Assembly: GCA_936920195.1 (NCBI GenBank)
Contig: CAKZHE010000098.1
Location: forward strand, 1-64,000
Length of the DNA stretch: 64,000 nt
From: an uncultured cyanobacterium
GTDB lineage: Bacteria > Cyanobacteriota > Cyanobacteriia > Cyanobacteriales > FACHB-T130
Direction: 5' to 3'
Shown piece after piece: positions 12,866-21,722 of this stretch. A program made the position numbers and the translations under genes. Within the stretch, counting starts at the first letter, position 1, and each line of letters opens with the position of its first letter. The notes under the pieces were generated by a model that did no database searches, was not told the origin of the DNA, and saw only the letters and a program-made list of their open reading frames with translations.

Positions 12866-15571
12866 TTATTCTGCTTCACCAATTAAGGTAAATGCTGCCC
12901 AGTATTTTGGTTGAGGATGTTTTTTCATGGTTGTCAACATGGCGGCTCGCAGAGCTTGGGCTTTATTTGGTCGCTGATTGATTTGGCTGTAGAATTCAGT
13001 CATCAATTCCTTGGTAGAATTATCATCTACTGACCAGAGGGAAACTAAGACGCTGGGAACTCCAGCAGTAATTAAAGAACGGGATAAGCCGACAACTCCA
13101 TCACCAGTGATTTTGCCTCTGCCTGTGTCGCAGGCACTTAGTACAACTAATTCGGCATTTAACTTTAAATCCAGGATTTCTTCGGCTGTTAGTAAACCGC
13201 TATCTTGTGCTGATGGAGCCAAGGCGATCGCACTGCCTATGCCGCGCACATCATCTAGCAATCCGTGGGTAGCTAAATGAATAATTTGGGCTTTAGGCAT
13301 CAGGGGTAAAATAGCTAATTTTGTGGCTTGGTTGCCTGTTAGTGCTTGAGTGTTTAACAACGGAGCAATTGCCTTGGCTTCGGCTTCGGCTCCCGGCAAT
13401 GGAGGTAGTTGAATTTCATCTTTGCCCCCATCGGTTTTAATTTTTGGCATCGTGGGATTACCTACCACTAAAAATTCTTTTTTCTGCCCTTGTCTGCTCT
13501 CAATTTTTTGGCGCTGTTGCCGAGTTAGTGCTAATACTTGAATTGATGGGGCGGTGAGAACGGTATGTTTTTCAATCAGATATTTACCATCAGCATCTTG
13601 GAGGGCAGGAAAAGGAACTAAAAATAAAGAACCTTGGGGAATAAAAATCACTGGCTCTTGAGGATCGGTTGGCAGCAAATCTGCCACAGGCTGAATTAAT
13701 ACTTGGTGGAGTTGGTGCAGATTTTCTGATTCGCTGCCCTGGAGCTTTTGCAATTCTTCTGGGCTGAGAGGTTCAACGGCAATACTTCGTAAAGGCAAAC
13801 CTCTCACTCCCATTGAGCTACGATTGAAGAAAACTAATTCTGATAAGGAAGTCTTTTTTTTCTGCCATAATGGTTTGAGATCGACTTGACGAAAAATTAC
13901 TTCGCCTGTAGGTTTAACTACCCAAATATACAAGTCTGATTCGTACCAATCTTGGGTATTGTCAACTTTAAAATAATCGTAAACGATGGAATATTCCACC
14001 AAGGTAGCATTTTGAGCTTGAGCGATTTGTTTAATTTCAGCAATTTGGGGTAAAGAAATTGCCATCGGCTGTTTGGAGTTACCAGATAAGCGATTGGCAA
14101 CTAATTCTATAAAAGCTCGCGCTCGCCCTCTTTCCGCCACTTCCAGGGCGGCATCTGGTTGATTTTGGGCAATTAAGACTTGTTGTAAAGTCCGATAGGC
14201 GGTAGCTTGTTTTTCAATCAGGGAAATTTTATTATCATTAGCGCCCAAACCATCCCGGAGGGATTCATAAACCTTGATTCCATCCAACAGATGTTTTTCA
14301 GCAGTGGCAAAGTTTCCAGATTTATAGAAAGTCAATCCCAGATTATTCAGTGCTTCTCCCTCATCTTGGGGGTTTTTGGTGGCGCGAGCGATCGCTAAAC
14401 TTTGTTGTTGATAATCAATTGCCTGGGAATAATCCCCTAGGGCAAAAGCTGCTAATCCCAAACTACCTAAAGCTCTGCCTTCACTTTGACGATCTTTGAT
14501 TTCGCGAGCAATGATTAACCATTCCTGTTCATACCGGATGGCTTCGGGATAATACCCTAGGGAAAAAGCGATTAATCCTAAACTTCCTAAAGCTTTAGCC
14601 TCGCTTTGACGATCTTTAATTTCCTGGGCGATCGCTAAACTCTGTTGATGATATTTAATTGCTTCCCGATATTTTTGAATACTAATATAAGCATTGCCTA
14701 ACCCGGCTAATGCCTTAACTTCACTGGGGCTATCTTTAATTTCTTGGGCAATTGCTAACCATTTTTGTTGATATTCAATTGCCTGTAAATAGTCTCCGAT
14801 GGCAAAGTAAGCATTGCCTAAATTACCTAATGCTTTTCCTTCGCCTTGACGATTTTTGAGTTCTTGGCTAATGTTCAAATACTGCTGTTGATACTCAATT
14901 GTTTTGGTATAGTCTCCTAGGGCAAAATAAGTCATTCCTAAATGATTGTAAGCTTCCCCTTCCTGCTGACGATTTTTAAGTTCCTGTGCCAAAGTCAAGG
15001 CTTGCTGTTGATATTTAATCGCTTGGGGATAGTCTCTCAGAAAAAAGTAGGCTGTTCCCAAATTAACCAAAGAGAATTCCGCAGTTTGACGGCTATTAAT
15101 TTCCTTGGAAATTGTCAAAGCTTGCTGGAAATAACTAATTGCTTGGGGATAATCTTCTAGGGAAATATACACAGTTCCCAGATTTCCCAAGGCTAAAATT
15201 TCACTTTGGCGATTTTGGGTTTCCTGGGTGATGGTTAACCACTGCTGAAGATAATTCAAAGCTTGGGAATAATCTTTGAGAAAGACGTAAGCAAATCCTA
15301 AATTTCCTAAAGCTTGTCCTTCACCTGAACGATCTTTAATTTCCCGATAAATAGTTAGTGCCTGTTGCCAAGAATTTAAGGCGGCGGCAATTTGATTGCT
15401 CTGAAATTGCTGAATACCAGTTTTTAAAAATCTCTCGGCATCAGCTTTCTGGTTGTCTGAAGTGGCGGCTAAACTGGGTAAAACTGGCAATAATTTGGAA
15501 AAAACTGCTAGGGGGAAGAAAATGCCGAAAAGTGCAATGAAAATAATCAACCGGATTTTCTGGATTTTCAT
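12866..15571 (-). CDS. Exported TPR-CHAT (caspase-like) protein
   Basis: 901 residues. N-terminal signal peptide or anchor (hydrophobic residues about 7-35, cleavage plausible after SLAA). About ten tandem tetratricopeptide repeats of 40 residues fill roughly 45-440 (pattern ALGNLGxAYxxLGDYxQAIxYxQQxLxIAxE). A C-terminal CHAT domain has the catalytic dyad visible as HLATHG (His769) and LSACDTG (Cys814), followed by VVGLSRSLITAGVPSVLVSLW. CHAT is a clan CD cysteine protease fold; the target is unknown. The repeats are well conserved at DNA level, so recombination may change their number. The gene starts 15 bp after the stop of the membrane TPR gene upstream, so the two are probably co-transcribed. 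Extracytoplasmic location is inferred from the signal peptide. Confidence 0.88.
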   Translation of the reverse strand: MKIQKIRLIIFIALFGIFFPLAVFSKLLPVLPSLAATSDNQKADAERFLKTGIQQFQSNQIAAALNSWQQALTIYREIKDRSGEGQALGNLGFAYVFLKDYSQALNYLQQWLTITQETQNRQSEILALGNLGTVYISLEDYPQAISYFQQALTISKEINSRQTAEFSLVNLGTAYFFLRDYPQAIKYQQQALTLAQELKNRQQEGEAYNHLGMTYFALGDYTKTIEYQQQYLNISQELKNRQGEGKALGNLGNAYFAIGDYLQAIEYQQKWLAIAQEIKDSPSEVKALAGLGNAYISIQKYREAIKYHQQSLAIAQEIKDRQSEAKALGSLGLIAFSLGYYPEAIRYEQEWLIIAREIKDRQSEGRALGSLGLAAFALGDYSQAIDYQQQSLAIARATKNPQDEGEALNNLGLTFYKSGNFATAEKHLLDGIKVYESLRDGLGANDNKISLIEKQATAYRTLQQVLIAQNQPDAALEVAERGRARAFIELVANRLSGNSKQPMAISLPQIAEIKQIAQAQNATLVEYSIVYDYFKVDNTQDWYESDLYIWVVKPTGEVIFRQVDLKPLWQKKKTSLSELVFFNRSSMGVRGLPLRSIAVEPLSPEELQKLQGSESENLHQLHQVLIQPVADLLPTDPQEPVIFIPQGSLFLVPFPALQDADGKYLIEKHTVLTAPSIQVLALTRQQRQKIESRQGQKKEFLVVGNPTMPKIKTDGGKDEIQLPPLPGAEAEAKAIAPLLNTQALTGNQATKLAILPLMPKAQIIHLATHGLLDDVRGIGSAIALAPSAQDSGLLTAEEILDLKLNAELVVLSACDTGRGKITGDGVVGLSRSLITAGVPSVLVSLWSVDDNSTKELMTEFYSQINQRPNKAQALRAAMLTTMKKHPQPKYWAAFTLIGEAE

Positions 15572-15586
15572 AATTAAGCACTGGGT

Positions 15587-16522
15587 TTAATTTTCCATCA
15601 AATTTTTAAATTGCTCATCGGCTCGAATCCCATCAAAAGCTGCATCAGTTTTAGCCATTTCCTTGTGTTGGGGATCGATATCAATTGCCCATTGTAAATT
15701 ACCAATGGCTAAGTTAACCCGGCGCTGCATGGCATAGGAACGAGCATTTTGATATCTGGCTTCGGGGAAATTAGGCTCCAGTTTCACGGCTTCATTATAG
15801 GATGTATTGGCTTGTAAATAACGACCTGCGACAAAGTGAGTATTGCCTTGTTCTAAATATTCTTGAGCATTGAGAATTGGGGGAGGAGTTTCGATTTCTG
15901 CTGCGATTAATTCCTGATGGTAGTTAATTTCAGTTATTGACATATCTACTAGATGATTTGGCGAGATATGAAATTGTGATGATAATTCATGCCTGAGCGT
16001 GCTAACCTCTTGCTCCAAAATAGATTTTTGGGTGGTTAGTTCTGTTAAAACGGCATTGGCTTCATTAATATAAGCAGATATTTGAGCAATCGAATCAGAT
16101 TTTAATTGAGCAATCTCTTGGCTAAAGATGTCTGCTTGCAGTTTACATTCAGCGTTGATTTCTGCCAATAGTTGTTTTTTTTGCTCTGCTGGAATTTGGG
16201 CTAAAGAATTATGAACTTCGGCAGCAATCTGCTGAATCAAAGTGCGGCGCAATAGCCAAAGACTGACGGCGATCGCACTTGGCAATAAAATTAAAACTAG
16301 AATTAAAATATTGAGTAAATTAGTTGTATGATTAAAGGCGCGATCGACTTCTACTTGGACGCGATCGCGGATAATGATTTCCTGCTCCTTTGGCTCCAAA
16401 ACTGGATTTTGTGCCGTAGTTGCTGGAGATAATAATAGTGTAGCGGTAAAGGCGATCGCTAAATACTGCCAGCTTTTCTTGAAGAGGCGATCGCGCAGAT
16501 TTTTATAGTTCACAATTTTCAT
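15587..16522 (-). CDS. Membrane-anchored coiled-coil/TPR protein
   Basis: 311 residues. A hydrophobic segment near residues 19-37 resembles a signal peptide (ending ATTAQ), and a second membrane segment lies near 70-92 (ILILVLILLPSAIAVSLWLL). A polar, probably coiled-coil region follows (95-190, rich in AQL/EI repeats), then two TPR-like helices pairs near 220-300 (AQEYLEQGNTHFVAGRYLQA, then EARYQNARSYAMQRRVNLAI). Directly upstream of the CHAT protein gene, with 15 bp between. The shared TPR motifs and operon suggest an anchor or partner for the CHAT protein. No catalytic motif is seen. Confidence 0.75.
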   Translation of the reverse strand: MKIVNYKNLRDRLFKKSWQYLAIAFTATLLLSPATTAQNPVLEPKEQEIIIRDRVQVEVDRAFNHTTNLLNILILVLILLPSAIAVSLWLLRRTLIQQIAAEVHNSLAQIPAEQKKQLLAEINAECKLQADIFSQEIAQLKSDSIAQISAYINEANAVLTELTTQKSILEQEVSTLRHELSSQFHISPNHLVDMSITEINYHQELIAAEIETPPPILNAQEYLEQGNTHFVAGRYLQANTSYNEAVKLEPNFPEARYQNARSYAMQRRVNLAIGNLQWAIDIDPQHKEMAKTDAAFDGIRADEQFKNLMEN

Positions 16523-16550
16523 CTCTAAATATTATCAGAAATTTTCTCTT

Positions 16551-16816
16551 CTCGTTCCCAGGTTCTACCTGGGAATGCTCTCTCAGAGGCTCTGCCTCAA
16601 GTAAGGAATAAAGAATCAATAAATTGAAATCCTAGGTTGGGTTGCTAGAGAGCAAAACCCAACAAACCACTGATAAACGTTGGGTTGCCCCTATCGTTAC
16701 AATCCAACCTACGTGTATTGCCAGTGCTGCAATTAGCAATTTTATTGATTTTTCAGTCCTAACCCATGAAGGCAGAGCCTTCCTGATGGCATTCCCAGCT
16801 AGAAGCTGGGAACGAG
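16551..16816. repeat. Repeat cluster: palindrome, family C copy, palindrome
   Basis: A gttcccaggttctacctgggaatg palindrome (16556-16576) is followed by a family C copy (16633-16713, tail to about 16762: gtattgccagtgctgcaatt.. and tttttcagtccta) and another ggcagagcc/cccagctagaagctggg palindrome (16771-16816). It fills the gap between divergently transcribed genes. Confidence 0.65.
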
Positions 16817-16913
16817 AAAATGATTAATACCCGCTATATTAGCATAACCTAGACCTTCGCTTTGCCACTGGATGATATGATTAAACAAAGGTAGGGAACA
16901 GAGAATAAGCACA

Positions 16914-17528
16914 ATGACCGCCAAACTTCTCAACCAAACTACACTAAAGCCAAAACAAGATCAACAACTTGTCTGGTATGGTTTAAGCTGGCAGCAATTC
17001 AAAGCAATTCAAGCCAGCTTTGAAGATGTTCCGGGAGTGCGACTATCTTACCTGGATGGAACTCTGGAACTTATGACTATTCGAGAACCCCATGAGGTGG
17101 TTAGCACAATTTTGGGAATGCTTCTAGGACTCTACTGCCTGGAAGTAGGAATTAACATATATGGTACGGGTAGTGTCACCCTAGAAGCAGAGGAGAAAAC
17201 TGCTTCCGTAGAACCGGATCTTTCCTATTATGTCGGAGAAACGGAAGGTAAAGAACACCCAGATTTAGCCATTGAGGTAATTTTCACCAGTGGAAATATT
17301 AAAAAACTAGAAAAATATAGGCGATTTAATGTTAAAGAGGTATGGTTATGGAGAAAGGAACGGATTTCTATCTATAAATTGTGCGATCGCCAATATGAGC
17401 GAATTGCTCAAAGTGAATTTTTCCCCAATCTTAACCTAGATCTGTTAGTACAGTGCAGCCTAATTCACTTGCGTGAAAAGAACATGACCAAAGCAATGGC
17501 AGAATTTCTCAAAGAAATTCGCCATTGA
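16914..17528 (+). CDS. Uma2-family (PD-(D/E)XK) putative endonuclease
   Basis: 204 residues. Uma2/DUF820 proteins have a restriction-endonuclease fold and are very numerous in cyanobacteria; their cellular role is unsettled. Visible nuclease-fold motifs are VEPDLSYYV (Asp in strand 2), then LAIEVIFTSGNIKKLEKYRRF with ExxF/K spacing, and VKEVWLWRKERISIY. Length is normal. The gene is followed after 18 bp by a 116-residue gene and then by two small related genes, so the four may be one unit. Confidence 0.88.
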   Translation: MTAKLLNQTTLKPKQDQQLVWYGLSWQQFKAIQASFEDVPGVRLSYLDGTLELMTIREPHEVVSTILGMLLGLYCLEVGINIYGTGSVTLEAEEKTASVEPDLSYYVGETEGKEHPDLAIEVIFTSGNIKKLEKYRRFNVKEVWLWRKERISIYKLCDRQYERIAQSEFFPNLNLDLLVQCSLIHLREKNMTKAMAEFLKEIRH

Positions 17529-17546
17529 TGATATAATCTGTTAATT

Positions 17547-17897
17547 ATGCCCATTCCGTCAGAAATTATCGCTCTGATTGAGCGGTTAAATCAAGAGCTA
17601 GATCGGATTGAGTCTGATGCCACCGAGGGAGCCAATCTCGCTAGAGCTATCCTGACTCTATTTCCAGACAATTTCATCGTGATTCGGCTATTTGCCTTTT
17701 TGAATGCTAGCTTGATTTTTGTGGAGACATCTAGGCGACAGATTCGGATTCGTTTAGAAGATATTTCGGCATCTGAAGTAACTACAGATGAAGTGATTCA
17801 GGAAGCAGGAGAAGATTTGGCAATAGAGCTAGGTCGAGTTCTGGAAACTAAAATAGCTGTTATTAGTATTAAAACCCGACTGGAGAATTTACGATGA
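17547..17897 (+). CDS. Small hypothetical protein downstream of Uma2
   Basis: 116 residues (start MPIPSEIIALIERLNQEL, end IKTRLENLR). Mostly helical with a hydrophobic centre (FIVIRLFAFLNASLIFVE). I do not recognise a family. Its TGA stop overlaps the ATG of the next gene (ATGA at 17894-17897), so translation is probably coupled. The 18-bp spacing from the Uma2 stop supports an operon. Confidence 0.65.
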   Translation: MPIPSEIIALIERLNQELDRIESDATEGANLARAILTLFPDNFIVIRLFAFLNASLIFVETSRRQIRIRLEDISASEVTTDEVIQEAGEDLAIELGRVLETKIAVISIKTRLENLR

Positions 17898-18067
17898 TAC
17901 TCAAAGAACCAGATGAAAAAGAATTGCTAGAAATTCTAGAACTAGCCAAGGAAGCGGAGCAGAAAGCCAGAGAAATGTGTGAAATAATAACGGCTAACTC
18001 AAGAAAGTGGCGACTTCGGGCTGAGGCTAAAAGGGCTGAGGCGGCAGCAAAGAGTTTAAGCAAGTAA
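17894..18067 (+). CDS. 57-residue charged helical protein, copy 1
   Basis: Reads MILKEPDEKELLEILELAKE and ends AKSLSK. The start overlaps the stop of the upstream gene in an ATGA. The product is almost entirely helical and rich in E, K, R and A, with WRLRAEAKRAEAA near the C-terminus. The next gene (18106-18276) is a close duplicate. Function unknown; the size and position next to a Uma2 nuclease would fit a small partner protein, but this is only inference. Confidence 0.65.
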   Translation: MILKEPDEKELLEILELAKEAEQKAREMCEIITANSRKWRLRAEAKRAEAAAKSLSK

Positions 18068-18105
18068 GGTGCGATCGCTTTGTTCTAAGATAATATAATT
18101 GTTGA

Positions 18106-18276
18106 ATGAAAAGACCAGAACCAGATGAAAAAGAATTGCTAGAAATTCTAGAATTGGCTAAGGAAGCTGAACAGAAGGCCAGAGAAATGTGTGAGGGAAT
18201 AACGGCACTATCAAGAAAGTGGCGACTTCGGGCTGAGGCTAAAAGGGCTGAGGCGGCAGAAAAACAAAAAGTTTAA
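18106..18276 (+). CDS. 57-residue charged helical protein, copy 2 (tandem duplicate)
   Basis: 56 residues, MKRPEPDEKELLEILELAKE to AAEKQKV. It is identical to copy 1 over PDEKELLEILELAKEAEQKA and over SRKWRLRAEAKRAEAA, with changes between (EGITAL against EIITAN) and at both ends. The spacer is 38 bp and contains a HIP1-type gcgatcgc. The conserved reading frame with silent changes (cta gcc to ttg gct) suggests that both copies are translated. Confidence 0.6.
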   Translation: MKRPEPDEKELLEILELAKEAEQKAREMCEGITALSRKWRLRAEAKRAEAAEKQKV

Positions 18277-18287
18277 GCAAACAGGTG

Positions 18288-19967
18288 CTAAAACTTTCCT
18301 TTCAGTAAATAACTGTTCATATCCCCTTTTCCTTTGACGTAAATTGCTCCCCGTGGCTCAAAATGAAACTTATCCCGCAACCGTTCGTAGGTAGCTTCTG
18401 AAACTTGAATGCAACCGGGTATGCCGTGGGATTCCATCCGACTAGCAATATTAACTGTATCGCCCCAAAGGTCATAAATAAACTTTTTCGTGCCAATTAC
18501 CCCAGCTACTACTGGTCCAGTATTGATGCCAATCCGAATATTAAAACTTTCCCCAGAACTGGTACTAAAACGCGAAATTTCGGTTAACATATCCAAAGCC
18601 ATATCCGCGATCGCTTCTATATGATCTACCTGCGGTTTCGGTAAACCACCCACTACCATATAAGCATCGCCAATCGTCTTAATTTTTTCTAAATTATGCC
18701 GTTCTGCCAATAAATCAAAAGTCGAAAAAATCTGGTTTAATAATTCCACTAATTCCGTAGGCGAAATCCGGGCAGATAATTCTGTAAACCCGACAATATC
18801 GGCAAACAAAACCGTGACATCGGCAAAACTCTCGGCAATGGTGCTGGGTCCTTGCTTGAGACGATTGGCGATCGCTTGCGGTAAAATATTCAACAACAAC
18901 CGTTCTGACTTGCCTTGTTCGGCTTCCAACCTTTGCAAAGCCGTTGCAAACACATTGGCAATGACTCCTGCCAATAACACTGCTCCCAATACCGCCGCTA
19001 ACAATAGTACGGTGGCAATTCTGCTAGTTTGACTAATTTGGGCGCGAGCGCGTTCCACCTCTTTATTTGCTAATCCTAACAATTTTTCAGAAACCTCTAA
19101 AGCTTGCGCGTCAAAACTGCTGACTTTGCTATCAATTTCTCTGTCCAATTGCACAATTTCTTGCACAGCCAATTCATACTTTTGAAGATATTCCAGGGAT
19201 TGAGTTTGTTGCAGGGCATCTAACTTCACCGAGGCTTTAATTGCTTGTCCCAAATGTCCTGCTGCTTCCGAGACTTTATGAATTTTTGCCGTCTGGCGTT
19301 TAGAAACATATTCTTCCTCGAATTTCTTCATCTCGCGATACAACACCATTAACTGTGGCTCTTGAGCTAGCTGAATAATATCGCGCAACTGGGTAGAATT
19401 TTGTTCTAATTGTGCCAGTAAACCCACATTATCAATTCCCAAAGAACTAACTAAACCCACAGCTTCTTTAAAACTGCTGGAATATCGCTCCACCATACGA
19501 ATATAACTAAGAATATCAGGATTGCTGCGCCGTAGGGCATCGCTAACGCGATCGCCCGCAATTAACCTTTGCAATCTGCCACTAATTTCCAATACTTTAT
19601 CAATTTGTTGGCGATGGGTTTCGGCATAGTCAGTTAGGGCAGCAGAAAAGCCAATATAGGACCAGCGCCAAAAAAAATCTCTTTCCAGACGGCGAGCCTC
19701 TTGCAAGGCATTATCCATCCCAAATACTAACCGTTGCACCTCAACGCTGCTCACAATGGCAGCTTCGGTTTCCTTGACTACGGTATTCAAAGATAAAAAA
19801 CCTGTCATTGCTACTTGCACAAGCAGTAATAGCAAAGCCACGAAAGCAGCAATAAATTTGCTAGTAATACTCAGCCCGCGCCGACCGATTTTAGGGGTGA
19901 CATTGGTATTTCTAGATCGGCGATTGAGCCGCAATCTAAAACCGAATAGGCGTTGCCAGATACTCAT
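18288..19967 (-). CDS. Membrane class III adenylate cyclase
   Basis: 559 residues. Transmembrane segments near 33-58 and 318-342 enclose a mostly helical extracytoplasmic sensor region. The cyclase domain fills about 380-559: VTVLFADIVGFTELSARIS with the metal Asp residues, KIKTIGDAYMVVGGLP, IRIGINTGPVVAGVIG, and IYDLWGDTVNIASRMES. Lys in EKIKTIGDAYM and Asp in YDLWG are the residues of ATP-specific cyclases, rather than the Glu/Cys pair of guanylate cyclases, so the product is most likely cAMP. Nearby genes include a kinase with an intact cNMP-binding cassette (21723-22853). It ends 12 bp from the small duplicate gene on the other strand. Confidence 0.9.
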   Translation of the reverse strand: MSIWQRLFGFRLRLNRRSRNTNVTPKIGRRGLSITSKFIAAFVALLLLLVQVAMTGFLSLNTVVKETEAAIVSSVEVQRLVFGMDNALQEARRLERDFFWRWSYIGFSAALTDYAETHRQQIDKVLEISGRLQRLIAGDRVSDALRRSNPDILSYIRMVERYSSSFKEAVGLVSSLGIDNVGLLAQLEQNSTQLRDIIQLAQEPQLMVLYREMKKFEEEYVSKRQTAKIHKVSEAAGHLGQAIKASVKLDALQQTQSLEYLQKYELAVQEIVQLDREIDSKVSSFDAQALEVSEKLLGLANKEVERARAQISQTSRIATVLLLAAVLGAVLLAGVIANVFATALQRLEAEQGKSERLLLNILPQAIANRLKQGPSTIAESFADVTVLFADIVGFTELSARISPTELVELLNQIFSTFDLLAERHNLEKIKTIGDAYMVVGGLPKPQVDHIEAIADMALDMLTEISRFSTSSGESFNIRIGINTGPVVAGVIGTKKFIYDLWGDTVNIASRMESHGIPGCIQVSEATYERLRDKFHFEPRGAIYVKGKGDMNSYLLKGKF

Positions 19968-20006
19968 GTGCTTTAGTCCATTTTTATTAGCCTATAACCT
20001 CTGAAA

Positions 20007-21593
20007 CTAATTTTTAAATTCTTCAAACCGGGCAATATAATCGCTGCCAGAACCATATTTCCAGGCTTGCACTAAGCGATCGCAATAATACTGCTGTTCT
20101 GGGGACAAAAATTTGCTCGCAGGCCATCCCAACTTTCCCAAAGGATGCAAAACCGTATAGGCTCCCAGATTGATGTAATGAACCAACCAATTAACCAATG
20201 TTCCCATACCGACATGGGGGAGAATTTGGGCTGCTAGCAAAGGTTGCGTCAAGGATACTTGCCACAAAGTTTGGGAGAGGGCAGAAAACTGCACCACATC
20301 TTGTAGAAATGGTAGCAGAGCGCGATCGCCTAGTTGGGACATAGCCTGAAAAACTCTCGCTAGTAATTGGTTAATTTGATCCGGCGGTAAATGTTTGTTT
20401 ATGGGGATGCTCATCGCCTTTTGAAACATCCAAGTTACAGCGATATTGGGTTGATAGGGTTGCAATAGTCCTAGGGCGGTTTGGCTGAGAGTATCGCTGG
20501 CTAAAGCCGCGCTAATTCCCTCCGTTAATCGCCCTAGGTGGCGCACCATAGCCCCAAAACCCCCAAAGCTAACCGGAGACTGGCTGCCACTGCTATCTCC
20601 CACCGCCAAAATCCGCTGCCAAGGGAACCGAAAAGGACTTTTTTGGTAGGAGGGAAAGCAACCAAATAAAGCCCGTTGAAATTTTAACTGGTGGAGTTGG
20701 ACATTCTGATAGCTAGGCAGCAAACGGAAATATTCCTCTAATAAAGTTTCTAAACTAAAACGGTCAGGATGGGCATCGACATAAGTAAATAAATAAGTGG
20801 TTCTGCCGTCTCTGGCGGGGAAAGCTTCCCAAAAATACTGACATTGATTGGTAATGGGGGTAAAAGAAACCAGCAAATCCCCCGTTTCATTCCTGGGAAA
20901 ACCTTGGGCGCAAGTCCCCACCACCAAACAAATCCCATCAGGTTTTTGTCCTTGTCGCGCTTGTTGAACAATGGGAGAAAAATGACCCATCGCGTCAATG
21001 GCTAACCGGGCAGTTAAGGTAGTTTTAACGGCGGAATTTTGACCAAGGGCAATTTCTACCCCGTTGGGATGAACAGTAATGCCCTCAAAAACAGTATTTT
21101 CCAGTAAATAACCCCCCGCTGCCAGAAATTTAGCTTTGAGAATTGCCAATAAATATTGGGGATCAACTCCAATATTGAGGACATCGCGCACCCAAATATC
21201 CTCCCCGCCCAAAAAGCTAATTCTGCCGGGATTATAGGTGCTGGCGATCGCTTGCGGCAATTCATCTGCCGATAGTAAATTTAATTCTAAAAATACCGTT
21301 AATTCTTGCCGAGAGATATTCCACTCCTGGACTCGCCCCTGCAAAATTCCCCGTTCAATTAAGGCTACCCGCCATCCTCGTTGGGCTAAGGCGGCTGCCA
21401 GCATAATTCCTAAAGTCCCGCCGCAAATCACCACATCCCAATCTGTACTGTCTAGGAGTGCCGAATCCACTGTCACTACTTGGGGGATAGGTAGCCCTCC
21501 AGTCCGAATTGCTTGCCAAAGGCCATCTGCCCGTCGTAGATTGCCCAAGGCATCCCCAGGTAACTGAGTGAGAATTTCTTCAGTGAGGGTCAT
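20007..21593 (-). CDS. cruP: CruP, lycopene-cyclase-like FAD-dependent oxidoreductase
   Basis: 528 residues. The dinucleotide-binding fold starts at WDVVICGGTLGIMLAAALAQ (about 52-71) and includes VALIERG. The cyanobacterial and plant CruP signature is evident in RVQEWNISRQEL and EDIWVRDVLNIGV, and in the later AVGDSSGSQSPVSFGGFGAM. CruP is a paralogue of the CruA lycopene cyclases; its role is debated (cyclase activity or protection of carotenoid metabolism against oxidative stress). Separated from the cyclase gene upstream coordinates by only 39 bp on the same strand. Confidence 0.87.
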   Translation of the reverse strand: MTLTEEILTQLPGDALGNLRRADGLWQAIRTGGLPIPQVVTVDSALLDSTDWDVVICGGTLGIMLAAALAQRGWRVALIERGILQGRVQEWNISRQELTVFLELNLLSADELPQAIASTYNPGRISFLGGEDIWVRDVLNIGVDPQYLLAILKAKFLAAGGYLLENTVFEGITVHPNGVEIALGQNSAVKTTLTARLAIDAMGHFSPIVQQARQGQKPDGICLVVGTCAQGFPRNETGDLLVSFTPITNQCQYFWEAFPARDGRTTYLFTYVDAHPDRFSLETLLEEYFRLLPSYQNVQLHQLKFQRALFGCFPSYQKSPFRFPWQRILAVGDSSGSQSPVSFGGFGAMVRHLGRLTEGISAALASDTLSQTALGLLQPYQPNIAVTWMFQKAMSIPINKHLPPDQINQLLARVFQAMSQLGDRALLPFLQDVVQFSALSQTLWQVSLTQPLLAAQILPHVGMGTLVNWLVHYINLGAYTVLHPLGKLGWPASKFLSPEQQYYCDRLVQAWKYGSGSDYIARFEEFKN

Positions 21594-21722
21594 GGCGATC
21601 GCTAAGGAAAAATTACCGAAACAGAATTTAGCTGCCAGAAGGATTGGGATGGGATTGGCTCCTACTTATCGCTAGCTAAGTTAAAACTTCACATAAACAT
21701 TTTACAATGAGACTAGATAATT

